Assembly: GCA_036825755.1 (NCBI GenBank) | Contig: DAISXR010000046.1 | Span: forward strand, 1-26,378 | Direction of reading: 5' to 3' | DNA: 26,378 bases | Source of the DNA: JAJFTV01 sp036825755 | Lineage (GTDB): Bacteria; Chloroflexota; Anaerolineae; Anaerolineales; Anaerolineaceae | In this document: positions 8,356 to 15,472 of the stretch, one piece after another | How the letters are laid out: every line of letters begins with the position of its first letter | How positions within the stretch are numbered: position 1 is the first letter of the stretch | Made by a program: the position numbers and the translations under genes | The notes under the pieces: generated by a model | The model's database searches: none | Seen by the model: the letters and a program-made list of their open reading frames with translations, nothing else | Told to the model about the DNA's origin: nothing

Positions 8356-9322
8356 CTTTTATGGCCCCGGCCAACATACCGCGTACAAAGTAGCGCTGCA
8401 AGGTGAAGAACACGATCATCGGCAGCAGCATCGACAAAAATGCCGCCGCGGTCAGCAGGTGCCAGCCTGCCCCCAGTGATGTGACCATATTGCTGATCTG
8501 GTAAGTCAGCACCGGCATGGTGCCGCCTAAAAACACCAATGCGACCAGTAAATCATTCCAGACCCACAGGAACTGGAAGATAGCCAGTGAGGCGATGGCC
8601 GGGGTTGCCAGCGGGATGACCAGCCTGGTAAAAGCTGTCCAGTGCGATGCTCCATCCAGGTAGGCTGCCTCAAACAAATCACGCGGGAGCCCCCCCAGGT
8701 AATTACGCATCAGATAGATGGCATACGGCATCCCAAAACCGGTATGGAACAACCACACGGCGGTCAGTGTCCCATTCAAGCCCAGACGCGCGTACATCCT
8801 GGAGATGGGTACCAGCGTCATTTGCAGGGGCACCACCTGAAGCCCCACCAGCACCGCGAACAACAGGATCCGCCCCTTGAAATCCAGCCAGGCAAACGCA
8901 TACCCCGCGAAAGTGGCAAACAGAATGGGCAGAATAGTCGCCGGCAAGGTAACCATGAGACTGTTCACAAAAGACCGCCCCATCCCGCGCGGGTTCAACA
9001 GATCGGTAATGTTGCACCGTAAATCAGGCGATTGTTTCCCTTCCGCGCAATCAGCCAGATAAGTACGTCTTCCACGGTATCCCACCAGGGCATCAATATA
9101 GTTGTTAAGAGTAAACCGTGGCGCGGTAATGGTTGTGCCGTTGTCCCTGATCGTCTGAGGGGAAAACACAGTCCACCAACCGGTCGTGTTGATGTCATTC
9201 AACGGCCGGAATGAGGTGATTAACAAACCCAGCGTAGGGACGATCCAGATAATCAGAATCACAATGATGATCACATGAACAGGCAGGCGGTTGAAAAATT
9301 TGTTGATCTTTGCTCTTTTCAT
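8351..9322 (-). CDS. Carbohydrate ABC transporter permease, AglG/MalG-like (CUT1)
   Basis: A 323-residue membrane permease of the CUT1 sugar importer family. The first span lies at about 14-36, followed by a long predicted outer loop (37-115) holding the only two cysteines, C92 and C103. The EAA loop is EAAYLDGASHWTAFTRLVIPLATPA, near 215-240. The inserted outer loop and the NPRGMGRSFVNS entry to the second span resemble alpha-glucoside AglG permeases more than MalG itself. The ATG at 9322 overlaps the AglF-like stop by four bases (ATGA) and has AGGAGG eight bases upstream, so translation of the two is probably coupled. Calling it AglG-like is a family-level judgement. Confidence 0.88.
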   Translation of the reverse strand: MKRAKINKFFNRLPVHVIIIVILIIWIVPTLGLLITSFRPLNDINTTGWWTVFSPQTIRDNGTTITAPRFTLNNYIDALVGYRGRRTYLADCAEGKQSPDLRCNITDLLNPRGMGRSFVNSLMVTLPATILPILFATFAGYAFAWLDFKGRILLFAVLVGLQVVPLQMTLVPISRMYARLGLNGTLTAVWLFHTGFGMPYAIYLMRNYLGGLPRDLFEAAYLDGASHWTAFTRLVIPLATPAIASLAIFQFLWVWNDLLVALVFLGGTMPVLTYQISNMVTSLGAGWHLLTAAAFLSMLLPMIVFFTLQRYFVRGMLAGAIKG

Positions 9323-10281
9323 CTCAATTCCTCCTGCTTCAAAAACCGGCGTACATTCAGAAGAATAAACGGGATGATGATCAAAATCAGCACCACAGCA
9401 ATTGCCGTTCCCCGGCCTACGTTAAAACTCTTGTACATCTGGTTGTACATTCTGTTGGCAATCACCTCGGTGCCGAAATTGCCGCCAGTCATCACATAAA
9501 CGATATCAAACAGCTTCAGCACATTGATCACCATGGTGGTGATCACCACCACGATGGTGGGTGCGATAATGGGTACCATCACTCCCCAAAATACCTGCCA
9601 TTCGTTGGCTCCGTCCACTCGAGCCGCTTCAATAATTTCATCCGGGACTGCTTTCAACGCGGCAGACAGCACCGTCATACAGAAGCCGGTCCAGATCCAC
9701 ACGCCGACCACGATCAGAGCCAGGGTATTGATGGGAATAGTGGATAAAAATGCTACGGGTTTTCCGCCCAGGGAGGTTATGATGGCATTCAATAGGCCAA
9801 TCTGTGTTTCACGCGTACCAAAGTTATAAACGAACTTCCAGATGACACCAGCACCCACAAATGAAATGGCCATGGGCATAAAGATGAGCGATTTCGCCAG
9901 CGCTTCATATTTCACCCGATCGGCCAGTACCGCGAAAAGTAGCCCGATCCCCACCGTGCCGGTCACCATCAACACGATCCACTTCAGTGTATTGCCATAG
10001 GATGAAACCCAAAAAGATTTCCAAATGGTGGAAAAATTGGTAAGGTTGAGCTCTTCTGTCAGCGCATAACGGTAATTCTCAAATATTCCCCAGCAGGGTC
10101 TTCCCTCACGGCACACCGTGGTTGCCGCCGCGGTACTGTTGCCGTTCAGAAAACTCAGATAGATGGTGTTGATCATGGGATAGACAATAAACACCCCCAT
10201 CACCAACAGCGCCGGCAGCAGATACATCCAGGGAACCGCTTTTCCCTGCTTCATAACCGATGGAACAGAAGACCTCGCCAT
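9319..10281 (-). CDS. Carbohydrate ABC transporter permease, AglF/MalF-like (CUT1)
   Basis: A 320-residue CUT1 permease, partner of the AglG-like protein. The first span is near 18-40 (WMYLLPALLVMGVFIVYPMI), then a short outer loop with C57 and C63 in VCREGRPC. The EAA loop is EAARVDGANEWQVFWGVMVPIIAPT, about 215-240. It lacks the long extra N-terminal region of enteric MalF. GAGGTG four bases before the ATG at 10281 supports the start. Its stop overlaps the next permease start by four bases. Two hairpins at 10302-10451 separate it from the binding-protein gene, which suggests lower expression than the receptor. Confidence 0.88.
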   Translation of the reverse strand: MARSSVPSVMKQGKAVPWMYLLPALLVMGVFIVYPMINTIYLSFLNGNSTAAATTVCREGRPCWGIFENYRYALTEELNLTNFSTIWKSFWVSSYGNTLKWIVLMVTGTVGIGLLFAVLADRVKYEALAKSLIFMPMAISFVGAGVIWKFVYNFGTRETQIGLLNAIITSLGGKPVAFLSTIPINTLALIVVGVWIWTGFCMTVLSAALKAVPDEIIEAARVDGANEWQVFWGVMVPIIAPTIVVVITTMVINVLKLFDIVYVMTGGNFGTEVIANRMYNQMYKSFNVGRGTAIAVVLILIIIPFILLNVRRFLKQEELR

Positions 10282-10301
10282 GCTTCACCTCATTTACAAA
10301 C

Positions 10302-10329
10302 AGAGGCCGTCCATTGGATGACAGCCTCT
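10302..10329 (-). terminator. Attenuator-like hairpin just upstream of the AglF-like gene
   Basis: On the minus strand agaggc pairs with gcctct, with an inner gtc/gac pair, and gtttgtaaatg follows immediately. It ends about ten bases before the ribosome-binding site of the first permease gene. This is a plausible partial terminator that reduces permease expression; function is inferred. Confidence 0.5.
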
Positions 10330-10406
10330 TTGAATTTCGTGTTGAAAAACACCGGTATCAGAAAATCGCCTGTCCGTCCAGAAATCTTTTGACAATTTAT
10401 GGAGGG

Positions 10407-10451
10407 CGGGAAGCCGCTGCAGTGATGAAAATCATTGACCGGCTTCCCGCT
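10407..10451 (-). promoter_or_regulatory. Long stem-loop after the sugar-binding-protein gene
   Basis: gcgggaagccg and cggcttcccgc form a perfect 11-bp stem. Inside it a second stem (cagtgat / atcattg, one G-U pair) closes a GAAA tetraloop. It starts 14 bases after the binding-protein stop. Position and stability suggest protection of the receptor mRNA 3' end, as known for malE-malF intergenic hairpins. Confidence 0.65.
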
Positions 10452-10464
10452 CATCCCTAATCCT

Positions 10465-11919
10465 TTATTGTCCTACCGCGTCCGCCTGAACCTGCGCGAG
10501 CGAGTCAAGAATGGGACCCAGATCGCTGCCATTGACGTAATCGGTAATGCCTTTGAATTCTTCACTGCCAAAGCCGCCCGGTATGGAGTCGCCGATATCC
10601 GGTACAAATCCTTCCGTATTGGCCAGCAGTTGACCCCGCTTAAGCAGCGCTTCGTCAGAATACGAATTGGTGCCAGCCTTGTTTGGGGTGGTGTCAAAAC
10701 CTACATATGCCCACATCTGGCCGCCGTAATCACTGCTAAGGTATTTCACCAGAGCTCGTACAGCCGGGGTGTCGTTGAAAGCCATCATCCAGTCAGACCC
10801 ACCCTGCAACCCTTGCGCTTCCGGTACACCAAAGAAATCGTAATCAGTACCGTAAACAAAATCCGGGTAGGTGCTCTGGATCTCGCCGCCCGCAAAACCG
10901 GACTGCTTGACCATCATGGCTTCCGGCGGATCCGAAAATACGATATGAATGGCATCGGTGAAGCTGGTAGAAACAGTTCCCTGTGCCCCGCCAACGGTAT
11001 AAGCCGGATCTGTGGCCCATTTTCCGTAGATCTCATAGGCTTCTTTTACACCGGCATCGTTGTAAGGCACAGTACCGTCGATAATATCCATGATGTATTG
11101 AGGGCCCTGCTTAACCAGCAGAATATCCTCCACAAAATCTGTACCAGCCCAACCGGTCGCATCACCGGATTCAAAGCCCATCGACCAGGGTACCTTACCG
11201 TCTGCGACCATCTGATCGACCAGTGCTTCCAGATCTGCCCAGGTTTTAGGCACTTCATAACCGGCTTCCTGAAAACGCGCGGGGCTGTACCAGATGAGTG
11301 TCTTGGGGTCGGCCTTTACCGGCAGCCCCAGCCAGGCATTGTTCACGGTTCCAATATCACGCCAGAAGCTGGCATAGTTATCGCTGTTGGCACCCAACGT
11401 ATCCATCGGGATGAGGATGTCGCTGTATTGATTCAACTGGGTTACATTGTAGAAAGCGATATCCGGGGGCGTTCCAGCCTGCACGCGCGTATCCAGCAGC
11501 GCCTGATCACGGCTTGATTCAGGAGCAATCACGATACCGCAGGTATCCACCAAAGGCTGGATGATGCGGTTGAAGTTTTCTTCCTCAAGGCCTGACCACT
11601 GGTACAGCATGGTGATTTGATCCCCCTGCTGTGCATCCATACAGTCCACCTCACCGGTCGGCATTTCTACAGCGACCCCCGTGCCTTCAGCAGTTGCCGC
11701 GGCGGTTCCTTCTGCCGTAGCAGCCTCAGTTGCAGTCATATCGACCACCTCGGTCGTTACCGCTTCTGTTGGTGTTTCCATCACAGTTTCAGTTTGGGTG
11801 ATCTGATCTGTAGCCACACCTCCGTTGACCGGTTCTGTGGCGTTGTTGTTGTCGGCGCAAGATACCAGCAGCACCGCAACCATCACCAATCCAAAAAACA
11901 TTTTTATACTTTTTTGCAT
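10465..11919 (-). CDS. Alpha-glucoside ABC transporter substrate-binding lipoprotein, AglE-like
   Basis: A 484-residue extracellular receptor of solute-binding family 1. A lipoprotein signal peptide (MQKSIKMFFGLVMVAVLLVSC) puts the lipid-anchor Cys at 21. Residues 22-89 form a Thr/Glu/Ala-rich flexible linker with two TAEG units, a style common in Chloroflexota lipoproteins. The binding domain follows. LPVKADPKTLIWYSPARF and SGDATGWAGTDFVEDILLVKQG match the AglE alpha-glucoside receptor type. The mature domain has only two cysteines, C93 and C127, which could form a disulfide. An ATG also exists at 11931 but overlaps the ribosome-binding site. The ATG at 11919 has GGAGAG four bases upstream and gives a cleaner signal peptide. 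The gene leads the operon; the exact sugar (trehalose, maltose, sucrose) is not determined. Confidence 0.88.
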   Translation of the reverse strand: MQKSIKMFFGLVMVAVLLVSCADNNNATEPVNGGVATDQITQTETVMETPTEAVTTEVVDMTATEAATAEGTAAATAEGTGVAVEMPTGEVDCMDAQQGDQITMLYQWSGLEEENFNRIIQPLVDTCGIVIAPESSRDQALLDTRVQAGTPPDIAFYNVTQLNQYSDILIPMDTLGANSDNYASFWRDIGTVNNAWLGLPVKADPKTLIWYSPARFQEAGYEVPKTWADLEALVDQMVADGKVPWSMGFESGDATGWAGTDFVEDILLVKQGPQYIMDIIDGTVPYNDAGVKEAYEIYGKWATDPAYTVGGAQGTVSTSFTDAIHIVFSDPPEAMMVKQSGFAGGEIQSTYPDFVYGTDYDFFGVPEAQGLQGGSDWMMAFNDTPAVRALVKYLSSDYGGQMWAYVGFDTTPNKAGTNSYSDEALLKRGQLLANTEGFVPDIGDSIPGGFGSEEFKGITDYVNGSDLGPILDSLAQVQADAVGQ

Positions 11920-11923
11920 TTTT

Positions 11924-11929
11924 CTCTCC
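11924..11929 (-). promoter_or_regulatory. Ribosome-binding site deciding the AglE-like start
   Basis: GGAGAG on the minus strand, four bases before the ATG at 11919. It overlaps the alternative in-frame ATG at 11931-11929, so translation most likely begins at 11919. Confidence 0.65.
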
Positions 11930-12122
11930 ATTTACAAATAAGAATATTCACGGCGTTCCAGTGCATCAATGTCGGTTTACCTCCCCTGTTCTGTTATATT
12001 TTTGTGAGGTTCCATGAAGAAATCAACAAGCCCTCTCCATGGGAATGGGTTGAAATGCATCATCTCCAAAATGCTTTTCTGGATGGTTGTCTGTCGGGAA
12101 AGAATATTTTCTATCTGTAGGG

Positions 12123-12141
12123 CAACCGGAAAAACCGGTTG
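12123..12141. promoter_or_regulatory. Inverted repeat, candidate operator of the sugar operon
   Basis: caaccgg aaaaa ccggttg is a perfect 7-bp inverted repeat with a 5-base A-rich spacer, about 200 bases upstream of the AglE-like start. Symmetric half-sites of this size suit a dimeric regulator such as a LacI-family protein, but no regulator gene is in the window and the match to a known operator is not established. Confidence 0.4.
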
Positions 12142-12353
12142 TGGAATCCAATAACCATTCCATGCGTAATGACATTTCCCCCTGCATAACACCTGTAAGA
12201 AACCTCAGCAAAAATATCCAACAAAAATTTTGTGTTGTGAAAATACCGGCAACGCGATATTTCCCCCTCCGGTGCTGGCCTCGTGGGATGTATATGCCAC
12301 TCAGGCCGAAAAACGTTATCCCGTTACAAAAAGTCTAATTGCCGTACTTAATA

Positions 12354-12408
12354 TTTGGATGAGAAACGATTTTTTGGATAAGAACCGATTAATGGGTAAT
12401 TTTTGGAT
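12354..12408. repeat. Three direct repeats, TTTGGAT-based
   Basis: tttggat occurs at 12354-12360, 12373-12379 and 12402-12408. The first two copies extend to 18 similar bases (tttggatgagaaacgatt and tttggataagaaccgatt), starting 19 bases apart. The third is 29 bases further and diverges after eight bases. Close spacing in non-coding DNA suggests regulator binding sites or the remnant of a tandem duplication. Confidence 0.5.
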
Positions 12409-12426
12409 GATTCGCTTGAAAAGGCA

Positions 12427-12762
12427 TCATTTCTGATTGGATCGATTGCGCGGCGAACCACCATGACGCTGATAGACCCGGTAGATATACGCCAGTACCT
12501 GGGCAACCAGTGTGTATAACTCGGGTGGAATTTCTTCCCCCGGGTTCACCTGCGAAAGCGCCGCGGCTAATACCGGATCATCGTAAACGGGAATACCGTA
12601 TTCACGGCCCAGTTCCAGAATTTTTTCAGCGGTCTTTCCTTTACCAACCGCCACAACCTCCGGAGCCGAGTCATTTTCCGGGTCATAACGCAGCGCCGCA
12701 GCCGTTTTCTGCCCGTTTCTTGCCGGCGTGTATTCCCTGATTTTCTGATATCGACGCTGCAT
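12427..12762 (-). CDS. flhX: FlhX (YlqH-like), FlhB C-terminal domain homologue
   Basis: A 111-residue cytoplasmic protein matching only the post-cleavage cytosolic domain of FlhB, the export switch of the flagellar type III secretion system. TAAALRYDPENDSAPEVVAVGKG and NPGEEIPPELYTLVAQVLAYIYRVYQ align with the FlhB_CC core. At the place of the FlhB self-cleaving NPTH motif it reads NGQK, so cleavage is not expected. No membrane domain is present. The longer in-frame start at 12825 lies inside the upstream gene; the ATG at 12762 begins one base after that gene's TAA and is preferred. In Bacillus subtilis the equivalent ylqH also follows a FliK-like gene (ylqG). It is the last gene of the flagellar cluster. 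Confidence 0.82.
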   Translation of the reverse strand: MQRRYQKIREYTPARNGQKTAAALRYDPENDSAPEVVAVGKGKTAEKILELGREYGIPVYDDPVLAAALSQVNPGEEIPPELYTLVAQVLAYIYRVYQRHGGSPRNRSNQK

Positions 12763-12763
12763 A

Positions 12764-14110
12764 TTACACCACAATATTAACGGCCGCACGCTGGAGATCC
12801 AGCCAGGTAGCCGTCTCCCCTTCACCGGTCTGCGGTGCGGCGCATAAACGCACGCTCGAATGAATCACGTTGTAGCCCATGTCTGTCATCAACTCCTCAA
12901 ATTCAGGGAGTGATTCTTTGAACATTTGCATCACTTCATACCGGCTTGACATGATCTCCGCCATTACTTTTTTCTGGCACAGTGACAGGTTAACGATCAC
13001 TTCTTTGGTGGGTTCCAGATCCACCTGCAAAATAATGTTGGTGAATTGCGGATCAATGACCTTGGGATGCTTATCCTGGCGGTATGAGATTTTAATCTTC
13101 GCATCAGCCGTCTGATAATTCTTTGCGTTCTGCCACTGAACGATGAAATTCACTTCACCCCATGTTCCTTTACCGGGTGCGGTATCGGGCTTGATATTCA
13201 TGAACTGGTTCTGACGCACCTGATCGAGAAAACGGTCGATTTCCTGAGAGACACGTGTTTGGCCGCTCTCCTTCAGGCTTTTTCCGAGCTGAAGTAAATC
13301 CAGCAGATTTGGGGCGTCGTTTTCCAGTTTTTCACCCGCCAGTTCTTCACGAATCAGGCTTTCATAGGGTTTCCCTAAAAATCGGAAAAGCTCCCTCAAG
13401 GCTGTATTCAGATGGTCTTCGCTCTCGGAAAGATCAGGGATCATCTTTCCCAACTGGGCCATCATCTTTTTAATTTCACCGCTGAGTGGATTGCTGTCCG
13501 GAATCTGGGAGGAGATTTCCCGCAGGTTCATCACCAGTCGATCCAGTACTCGAGCCAGTTCAAAATGGGTGAACTGCCCGGCGATTTTGAGGCTCTCTTC
13601 AGTCACCGGTAAACCGGCGGTTTTCAGCCTCACCGCGAGATCAATCCCCTCGGGCATGCGCAGATCCGCAGCATTCACCGCCCCCAGCAACTGGTTTACC
13701 AGCTCTTTGGTCAGCGGCAGGTTCTCACGCAGGGCGGATTTAATCAGATAGAGTTCATCGCGTGTTCCCTTCAAACCGAGCCAGTCCGAAATATCCGGTG
13801 CAGGATCACGTACCGGTACCTGCACGGCGCCGGGCTCAATGGCATCCGCTTTTCCCGCCAGCTTGAGGGTGATTTCATCTCTGGAAAGACGGGTGATGAT
13901 AAATTCGGCTGCTTTGCGAGAAGAGAGCTCGGCTGCCTGTTCATTGGAGGTAAGCCTGGCCACAATGGGGTACCCGTTGATCTCCAATATCGCCTGGGTT
14001 CCGGTCACACTCAGCACCTGTGCGTTGACTCTGTCGTTCAATCGAATCGACAGATCCTGCGTTGAGGTGGATTTCAGTGGCGTAACCGGATAAGGGATTT
14101 GAAGTGCCAT
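12764..14110 (-). CDS. FliK-like (YlqG-like) flagellar protein of uncertain function
   Basis: A 448-residue protein without signal peptide or membrane spans. The N-terminal part (about 20-90: NDRVNAQVLSVTGTQAILEINGYPIVARL...) has the small beta-rich domain seen in FliK-like proteins. The middle is helical and charged. The C-terminal part (about 310-430: GTWGEVNFIVQWQ...IILQVDLEPTKEVIVNLSLCQKKVMAEIMSSRYEVMQMFKESLPEFEELM) resembles the hook-length-control C-terminal fold, with a shape like that of FliK. It lies directly upstream of flhX, one base apart, as in the ylqG-ylqH pair of Bacillus, and after flgE. It is probably an export-related partner of FlhX. Assignment rests on pattern and context, and the molecular role is not known. 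The start has only a weak AGGCGG. Confidence 0.65.
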   Translation of the reverse strand: MALQIPYPVTPLKSTSTQDLSIRLNDRVNAQVLSVTGTQAILEINGYPIVARLTSNEQAAELSSRKAAEFIITRLSRDEITLKLAGKADAIEPGAVQVPVRDPAPDISDWLGLKGTRDELYLIKSALRENLPLTKELVNQLLGAVNAADLRMPEGIDLAVRLKTAGLPVTEESLKIAGQFTHFELARVLDRLVMNLREISSQIPDSNPLSGEIKKMMAQLGKMIPDLSESEDHLNTALRELFRFLGKPYESLIREELAGEKLENDAPNLLDLLQLGKSLKESGQTRVSQEIDRFLDQVRQNQFMNIKPDTAPGKGTWGEVNFIVQWQNAKNYQTADAKIKISYRQDKHPKVIDPQFTNIILQVDLEPTKEVIVNLSLCQKKVMAEIMSSRYEVMQMFKESLPEFEELMTDMGYNVIHSSVRLCAAPQTGEGETATWLDLQRAAVNIVV

Positions 14111-14132
14111 GGCCGCCTGTAAAGATGATCGA

Positions 14133-14165
14133 GTGAACTGCCCGGATTGACTCCGAGCAGTTCAC
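14133..14165 (-). promoter_or_regulatory. Stem-loop after flgE
   Basis: gtgaactgc pairs perfectly with gcagttcac over 9 bp. After one mismatch an inner cgga/tccg pair follows, with the 5-base loop ttgac. No T run follows, so it is unlikely to be a full terminator. It starts about 17 bases after the flgE stop and may stabilise the flgE message. Confidence 0.6.
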
Positions 14166-14182
14166 ATCACACCATTTTGGTA

Positions 14183-15400
14183 TTACCGTTTCAGATTGAC
14201 AAGCTCCTGAAGGATTTCGTCAGAAGTGGTGATCACTCGGGAAGAAGCCTGAAAACCTCTCTGCGCCAGAATCATGTTGGTGAATTCCTGGGCCATGTCC
14301 ACATTGGATGCCTCAATATACCCGGAGGCGATACTGCCACGTCCGCCGCTGTTGGCCGTGCCGAGTTGGGCTTCACCGGAGTTCAGGCCCTGCTGGTAGG
14401 TAGAGTTGCCAACCGAGATCAGGCCGGATGGGTTGGTAAAGCGAGCCAGCGCCAGTTGAGCAACGTGCTCTTTGATCCCGTTGGAGTACACCAGGAACAC
14501 GTTCCCATCATTGGGGGAGATATACAGATCCGTCACCGTACCGGAAGGCAGACCGTCCTGGCTGGTTACCTCAACGCTGTTATCCATCGACAGCATGGTC
14601 AGGCTGCTGAAATCCACAGTCATACCTACTGTGGCTTCCGCGCCATCACTGCCCGGGCAGGTCACCGCGGTGGAGATTGTGGTGGCAGGTTCCTGACCGT
14701 TTGTAAAGGTGATTGTTCCCTCGCCGGTGGCTCCGGTCGGTCCTGTCACTGACCAATCCCAGGAATTATCGTCGGTGCGTTCAAACTCAACGGTTACCGA
14801 ATGCAGAACACCCAGCGAGTCATACACACCCATGGTGGTCTCAACCGTATCATCGGTCAAGGTAGCTGAATCCAGGTTCCCGCCCAGCACCACATGGGAT
14901 GTAGCCTGCGCGCGGGCGGTATCGGTTGAAATCTGAATGGAAGCAGGCGGTAAATTCGCGTTGATCAAACCATCTTCGTCCACAGTCCAACCCTGGATCC
15001 TGAGACCGGAGGAGGAATTTACCAGTGTACCGCCCGAATCAAGGGTCAATGAAGCTTCACGGGAAAAGCAGCGAGTCAATCCCTCATCATAAATGAAGAA
15101 CCCGTCACCCTGAATCGCCAGATCCAGATTGTTTTTGGTGCTCTGCAATACACCCTGGCTGAAAATCGAGGTTACGGAACCCAGCCTGGCGCCCAGGCCG
15201 ATCTGAGTGGGGTTGATGCCGCCCAAAGTAGTGGTGGAGGAAGCGCCTGCGCTAATCAATTGTGAGAACTGGTTCTGAAAAACGACCCGTGATGATTTGT
15301 AACCGGTGGTATTGGCGTTAGCAAGGTTATTGGCGATGACGTCCAGATAGGACTGATGAAGGTTTAAAGAACTGACTGCGGTAGACATTGAGCGTAACAT
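14183..15400 (-). CDS. flgE: Flagellar hook protein FlgE
   Basis: A 405-residue structural protein of the hook, exported by the flagellar type III system. The N-terminal rod/hook signature is VIANNLANANTTGYKSSRVVF, about residues 21-41. The D1 region includes NNLDLAIQGDGFFIY near 89-103. The C-terminal helix has IEASNVDMAQEFTNMILAQRGFQASSRVITTSDEILQELVNL, the typical FlgE/F/G end. Length and the large central domain fit FlgE rather than the shorter rod proteins FlgF or FlgG. At about 109-115, LTRCFSREASLTLD replaces the common YTRAGNF-type text, including an unusual Cys. AGGAG eight bases upstream supports the start. Hairpins lie on both sides of the gene. Confidence 0.92.
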   Translation of the reverse strand: MLRSMSTAVSSLNLHQSYLDVIANNLANANTTGYKSSRVVFQNQFSQLISAGASSTTTLGGINPTQIGLGARLGSVTSIFSQGVLQSTKNNLDLAIQGDGFFIYDEGLTRCFSREASLTLDSGGTLVNSSSGLRIQGWTVDEDGLINANLPPASIQISTDTARAQATSHVVLGGNLDSATLTDDTVETTMGVYDSLGVLHSVTVEFERTDDNSWDWSVTGPTGATGEGTITFTNGQEPATTISTAVTCPGSDGAEATVGMTVDFSSLTMLSMDNSVEVTSQDGLPSGTVTDLYISPNDGNVFLVYSNGIKEHVAQLALARFTNPSGLISVGNSTYQQGLNSGEAQLGTANSGGRGSIASGYIEASNVDMAQEFTNMILAQRGFQASSRVITTSDEILQELVNLKR

Positions 15401-15426
15401 TTTATTTTCTCCTGAAGGTTTGTTCT

Positions 15427-15455
15427 ACAGGCTTCCTCCAAGAGGGCCAGCCTGT
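15427..15455 (-). promoter_or_regulatory. Stem-loop before flgE
   Basis: acaggct and agcctgt form a 7-bp outer stem. The inner cctc/gagg stem closes a caa loop. It lies between the TIGR02530-like gene and the flgE ribosome-binding site, without a T run. Together with the hairpin at 14133-14165 it brackets flgE. Confidence 0.55.
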
Positions 15456-15472
15456 AAGATTGAATTTTTGTG

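Larger units (their letters stand above)
11932..12426. other. 495-base intergenic region between flhX and the sugar operon
   Basis: No convincing gene is present. Short open frames here lack ribosome-binding sites and family resemblance. As the only large non-coding stretch in the window, it should hold the promoter and regulator sites of the minus-strand sugar operon and the end of the flagellar transcript. The visible structures are an inverted repeat (12123-12141) and three direct repeats (12354-12408), listed separately. No hairpin with a T run after flhX and no clear -35/-10 pair at normal spacing could be picked with confidence. Confidence 0.7.

Noticed and set aside
10390..10403. TTGACA-like -35 on the plus strand near 10390
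   Set aside because: No -10 element follows at proper spacing and no plus-strand gene starts downstream; it lies between two minus-strand genes.
10435..11517. Long plus-strand open frame (360 codons) opposite the sugar-binding-protein gene
   Set aside because: It is antisense to a gene with a clear lipoprotein signal and family motifs. Its translation has no recognisable domain and it has no ribosome-binding site.
11993..12026. TTGATT / TATAAC pair as promoter of the sugar operon (minus strand)
   Set aside because: The spacing is 22 bases, outside the normal 15-19, and neither element is strong; not reported as a feature.
12087..12338. Short open frames in the non-coding region before the sugar operon
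   Set aside because: No ribosome-binding sites, no domains, and overlap with the repeats and likely control region.
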